Origin: Progne subis subis
Lineage: Eukaryota > Chordata > Aves > Passeriformes > Hirundinidae
Direction: 5' to 3'
Assembly (NCBI GenBank): GCA_022316685.1
Contig: JAKJHU010000075.1
Coordinates: 1,178,001-1,242,000, forward strand
Length of the DNA: 64,000 bases
Shown: positions 58,690 to 64,000 of the stretch, in pieces
How positions within the stretch are numbered: the stretch's first letter is position 1
Layout: every line of letters begins with the position of its first letter
Program-made: the position numbers and the translations under genes
Notes under the pieces: model-generated
Seen by the model: only the letters and a program-made list of their open reading frames with translations
Told to the model about the DNA's origin: nothing
The model's database searches: none

Positions 58690-59240
58690 TCAAGATGAAG
58701 GAACAGGACATTCTGGTGAAAACCCACCTGGAGTACTGTGTCCTGCCCTGGGACCCTGACATAAGAAGGATGTGGACCAATTGGACCAAGCCCAGACATG
58801 GGCCATGAAGATGGTAAGAGAGCTGGAGCACCTCCTCTGTGAGGACAGGCTGAGTTAGGACTGTTCTGCTTGGAGGAGTCTCTGGGATGATCCTATACCA
58901 CCTTCCAGTAACTGAAGGGGACCTACAGGAATCTGGATGTGGACTTTTGACAAGGGCATGTAGAGGTTGGACAAGGGCACAATGGTTTAAAATGAAAGAG
59001 AGTGGATTTAGACTAGATATGAGGAAGATTTTGTTTACAATGGAGGTGGTGGCATATTGGAACAGGTTGCCCAGAAAAGTTGTTGCTTCCCCATCCCCGT
59101 GAGCATTCAAGGCCAGGCTGAATGGGACTTTGAGCAACTTTCTTTGGTGGAGGGTGTCCCTGGTCACGGCAGGGGGGCTGGACTAGATGACCTTTAAAGA
59201 TCCCTTCCAAACAAAACTACTCTATGCTTCTGTTCTGTGG
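58690..59240 (+). mobile_element. CR1 LINE 3' fragment (plus strand)
   Basis: Sense CR1 words: CACCTGGAGTACTGTGTCC, GAGGACAGGCTGAG, GGAACAGGTTGCCCAGA, TGGACTAGATGACCTTTAAA, and an end with the decayed 3' repeat CTCTATGCTTCTG. About 550 bases, 5'-truncated, with indels in the reading frame. Confidence 0.9.
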
Positions 59241-61280
59241 CAAAGCTCCGTGCTGTCTTACATGGTGCTCAAAAATTTTGTAGTTAATATCCTTTCACCT
59301 GGTGAAAGAGACTGCTAAAGAGATTGATTGACTCTCAGTATTATTGTCTTCTAAACCTTAAAATTTTGGGGTCAAAATACTTGGACAGAAGCTGTAAAAA
59401 GAGGACACAAAAATAAAAAACATGGCTTAGTTTCTGCCTGAGGACTTTTTGTTGCAACCCTCTGGAGCTCTGGAGACTGACACAGGCTGAGGGAGAAGTT
59501 ACAATCAGTGTCCACTAGGATTTTCAGAGAGGCGTCTCTGGTTCTTAGGGAAATCAACAATGAAATAATTTCAGAGAAGTGTGATCCCACTTATTCCCAT
59601 TTTTCCCCTTTATTTGACTGCTAACACTTCAGGCTTCTGAGGGTTTTAAATTAAATATTTTCTAAGCTGTAAGAGTAGCTCTCCTTCATGCTGTACACTT
59701 GGCATGGAGATGATATCTAGCTTTTCTTCCTTTTTTAATTGTTTTAAATACATGCTCAGCATTATGACATTTACCCTCACTGCTGATAATTACACATACA
59801 TAAGGAGTAAACAACTTTATTCTATGTCACTGTTGGAGTGTTGCTGTAAAGCATAGGGCCAAGGACAACTAAAGGCTCAGTGCTGAGATAAGTGCATGAA
59901 TGCTGAATATAATTTATTATATTATTAAGAAATTGATTATAAAAACCTGAAATGAAATTTCAAACAAGACTCTCTGTATGATATATCTGGTCCCATCCAG
60001 ATTAAGAACCAGCTGAATCTTACAACCAGTTTAGAGAAAAGCAATTGCAAAGCCCTTCAGAAGATAACTGCATATCCTATTTGCAGTTTAAATTAAAGAC
60101 AGAGACCTAGTCAAGCAGACAGGCATAAGCAAATTCTTGGAGTTGATATGAGTTACTCAGTTGAATTACTTTAACCAGAGGGTTATATAGCTTATTTATT
60201 CTATGGATTTTTACACTCGTTTGGCTCTACTACAATAACAAAGTCTTGACTGTTTGATTTTCATTTAAGTATCTATATTTCATTTGTTAAGCAAACATAG
60301 CATAGCTTCTGCATTGTAAGCCTGTGTGGTTTTATATTTCCATACACACACACAGAGCTGAAAAAGCCAAACTTACCTTTGGCATTTATATGTGAGAGAA
60401 CTTCAGTATGTTAAGCACTAAATGTGAGTCCATTGAATTTTTCTTTTTCCTGTAGACCATTTGCAAACAATCATTGGGGTAAATCCTTCCTCCCCAAATC
60501 ATACTCTTGAACACTCAATGCAGCTGAAATTTGGGACCCCATGAAATGAGGATGTAAATGGTCTGTGTGAGCCTAATCTCCATGCAGGAGTTTAGAATGA
60601 GAGGAGTGATAAGAAAAAGACCTAAATAAGGCTTGAAGAGGTTTTATTCATACAGTGTGCAAATTTTGTATGCAATGCCATTTGTCCCCCACCGTCTTGG
60701 AATTTCTAAAACTTTTATTTCTACTTCCTTAATTAGGGTCCAGTCAGAGTACAGGTGCCTAATAGTTCTGGCACATCTGTTCAGGTCCAAAAAAAAAATC
60801 TTCCTAATTAGATTGGCTTTGGGGTTCATTCAGTTCTCCACCTTGGATATCTGGGGTATTCGGAGCATGGAGAACAAGGTCCATCTTGGAGCCTTCACAG
60901 ATATAAGCTGCTGCTTCTTCCTTCCTGCAGGGAAGCTGAACTTGCTTTGAAACATCTGGGAATTATGCACAGAGGTAAGATACAGAATGGCTATTCTCTA
61001 AAATCCTTTTATTGTTCCCAGTTTGCCTGCTCAAAGAGTTGAAGAGAGGGAAGGCCTATGGCAGTAACTATCAGGGAACTTGTAGAAGAGCCAAAGATCT
61101 GTTCCCTAATGCTACAAAGCCTAAAAATCAACAGGGAAAATAGTAATGCAGGCTTTGACCCACTAATCCCTCTGTCTTGAGGGGCATTATTGCCCCTCAC
61201 AGCAGAGAAGTTATGTTACGCTAATCAAAACCAGTAACAGGCAAATATTTCCTTTTCCCAAACAAGACAAGAAAATGAGA

Positions 61281-61326
<46 letters not shown>

Positions 61327-64000
61327 TGGCAGTTGTATTGCCACCTTCCTAAGAGAAACCAATACAAACTCCTCTGGCTGATTCTGTCAGAGTGATCAGT
61401 TTTCTAAACAACCCCAACCTCAGAATTATAAGTAATGCTTAGAATGATGCAACAGCAGAAGCACGTTGGTCATCTCTCACTTTCTGTAGCATCCTTGCTT
61501 TGTATGCTACAGTGTCCAATCGAGGCTTTGCTCTAAGTACCATGGTAATGACAGATAGATAGATAGATTAGATTGATAGAGAGACAGAAATATGTCTTTG
61601 CTCCATACAGCTTATATAAGGATGCTCTGCATTACAGTTGAATTATTTTTATTTATAAAAGGCAAGCGGGAGGGAAAAGACCACAAACATGGTCATACAG
61701 AAACTTTAAATAATCTAGATGGACAGACCATTTTCATCAATAAAATTTTCAAATTTCTACCTTTAAAAACTCTGTTCCATGTCTGGAATTTTTAACTTGG
61801 GACAAAAATTTTGGAGAAAGTTTTAGAAGGAAGTTTTAGAATGAAATTTTAGAACAGCTGGCAAAGCAAAATAATTTATACATAACTTTGTTGTAAAGTG
61901 CTTTTATTATTGGATTTCTGTTATGATTTTATTACTGGGCAGTAGCAGATTCTTGAGATTTCTGTAAAATTGGGTCAGTTTCTTTAGGCTTCAACTCCTT
62001 CTTTGAAAAGAGAAATTCAGCATTAGCTAACCTCTTCAGGGTGGTTTTTCTTCCAGTAGGATGTGTACACTGATGATAGCAGTGTAAGTAGTAGAAAAAA
62101 TACCTGCCATCTTTGCCTGGTAGCCAAACCTCTGAAATGCCAAAGTTCGTATCTCTGCCACAGGCGAATGGGTTTGGTAAAAAGAAAACAGCCTCAGGGT
62201 TTGCAACAAAGTAAAAGATCAACCACAAAATGTTAATGAATAAAAAAAGAAACCCCCTGCTCCCCCTCATCATTTGCGCTTTAATTCTTCTCTGACAATT
62301 AGACCACCAAAAACCTCTGGAGATTCTGCTTTTGTTAAAGCTTTAGGCCCCGTAACAGACTGGTCTTTATGTTGGATGGGGATAGAGATTTCTCAAATTG
62401 ACCCAACTTTTTAGGGATTAAACAGACCTCAGAAACTTCTGACGTGCTTGGCGTTTGCCCATGAGCCGGCTGCCTCCCTTTGCCATCGGCTGGGTCAGAG
62501 AGAAGGGACACAAGGACAGCTGTCTTACAATGGAGAGGTCCTGGGGAGAAGCCTGCCCCACCTGCCCAAACCTGAAGGGCCTGGAGAAAGCCTGTGGGGC
62601 CTTGGCAGCCCTTCTGTGCTTGACATTTAATTGCTGATCCTCATACCCACCTGTCTAAAAGAGTGCTGGAAACTTTCACTCACACAGCTTTAGCAAAGAC
62701 TTTTAACATTGCCAGTTTAATTATTGGAGTGCTTCAAATAACTCAAAACACTGTCTGACTAAAGCTGAAATGTGCTCTATAGTTCCAATACAAAATATCA
62801 ATTGTATTAAAGTGCAAAGTAGTTTTAAACCAAATGTTGTGTGATTTCAGCGCAGAGCATAGGTGAACATCGTCCCCATTCATGCAAGTTAAGGGACTGC
62901 TAAATTCATGTATGCAGCTCCTGTCACCTGTGTGGGGTGTGAGCTTGTAGCCACTCTGTAACAGTGTACTAGCCTTTGGAAGGAGTGCTGAAAACAATAG
63001 CCAAACCTAATGCCAAAAATACTTTTGATAGAAAGTGATTTTTTTAAGTGTTGAGCTGAATTTGAAGCTTGTAGATTGATTTTTTAAAAGACAGTTCTGC
63101 TAGAAATAGCGCTTGAAGAAAAAATGCATTTACTGAGCTACTCTCTCCTTAGAGCCGGAAGTGAGTTCAGTTCTTTTATTTAATATATGCTACTTTTAAT
63201 CACACTTTTTTGGTAAATGCACTTGGAAGAGGAGGGGGAGATAAAGGGGATCATTTTTTGTTTCTGAGTCCCAGTGTCTGCTAGAAATTATGACTGTTTG
63301 TTTCACAACAGGGTGTGAATTACTTGGTTGCAGTCAACCATTGTTTGGAAATATATTTTGGAATGTTTCCTTTATGAAAGGTTTTTATTTGCCTAGTTTT
63401 CATGATCCTGTGTTTCTTTCAGCTGTTCACATATTGTGTTGCTATAGAATTGCTCACTTTTATAATAATGGGTTCAATTAATAACCAGACTTTTGTTTCA
63501 AAACACACCTTGAAGCATGGTGTAAAATCTAACTCCTGAAAGCTGCATTAAACCAGGATCTCCTACACTGTACATTCTGCTAACAGTGATCCTGTGATTT
63601 AACTTTTGATAGAAATCTTCCATTATTTCCTGGAAATAATGAAATAAGAGGTGGTCCTACATTTTTGCAGGTGTGGTGAACATATTTTCAAATGTGATGA
63701 TTTGGATTGAGCTGTTTTGGATCTTTGTAATATATTGAAAAACAGCAGTTGTTTTTCCCATTTTGTCTAAACATACATGGATTAGCTACATCAAATCTGA
63801 GTTCATTAGTGCTGGTTGATCAGGGAGACCAAGGCCTAATTTTGGTAGTGGGAGAGAAATTGAGGCTTTCCTCTAAGTGTTGATTAGAACTGGATCACTT
63901 CCAGATTAATGAGTTTAATCTAAATATTGCCATTGCCCCTCCTCTCCCTTCCATTTGTCAGAGGGAGGAATGTGCCTGTGGGAAGGACAGACATGTGGCT
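59241..64000. other. Intergenic, no gene recognised
   Basis: Holds a T43 tract (61283-61325) and a degenerate GATA repeat (61553-61585). A 113-codon minus-strand frame (61932-62273) with an N-terminal hydrophobic segment and an AATAAA overlapping its stop is not recognised and is treated as unproven. Confidence 0.5.
61283..61325 (+). repeat. Poly(T) tract
   Basis: 43 consecutive T residues; a minus-strand poly(A) tail is possible but no retroposon body was recognised. Confidence 0.9.

Overview
The window is bird genomic DNA, most likely from a songbird. Evidence: CR1 LINE tails ending in the avian ATTCTATGATT-type 3' repeat, a solo LTR of avian type, two young class II (ERVK/betaretrovirus-like) proviruses, and spliced exons of a vertebrate Rho GTPase-activating protein. 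It is mostly non-coding, with long introns, microsatellites and long homopolymers.

Region 1 (1-25,830, + strand) holds the 3' two thirds of ARHGAP6. Eight exons (1402-1457, 5034-5184, 6433-6581, 9623-9802, 14326-14423, 20554-20816, 22858-22938, 23713-24422) have AG/GT borders and matching phases. They encode 561 codons, from the arginine finger of the RhoGAP domain to the natural C-terminus ...ETLV. The 5' exons lie outside the window. The 3' UTR runs to a poly(A) signal at 25,799. Three antisense CR1 tails sit just upstream of the last three exons.

Region 2 (25,830-32,924) has no recognisable gene; it carries a 150-bp GGAA microsatellite and poly(A)/G tracts.

Region 3 (32,931-51,448) is the most striking part. 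Two almost identical proviruses stand head to head: copy 1 on the minus strand (32,931-41,020, target duplication GGCAGC) and copy 2 on the plus strand (43,455-51,448, target duplication GAAGAC), with 2.4 kb of host DNA between them. Layout: LTR, Lys-tRNA primer site, splice donor, gag, A-AAA-AAC frameshift site, one continuous dUTPase-like/protease/RT/RNase H/integrase frame, env remnant, polypurine tract, LTR. In both copies env is reduced by the same internal deletion to a signal-peptide stub plus the membrane anchor and tail. Copy 1 has a disrupted gag linker and a stop in RT; copy 2 has an intact 621-codon gag, a stop before protease and an altered protease active-site triad. Three diagnostic U5 bases sort by LTR position (5' versus 3') rather than by provirus. 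Ordinary reverse transcription cannot produce this; it suggests arm-to-arm gene conversion, or an assembly artefact.

Region 4 (51,455-64,000) has no recognised gene. It contains a solo LTR with a perfect 5-bp target duplication (57,601-58,241), a second probable LTR-derived segment (about 54,790-55,440), a sense-strand CR1 tail (about 58,690-59,240) and a 43-base T tract. No new host gene system was found; the points of interest are the paired proviruses and their sequence exchange.
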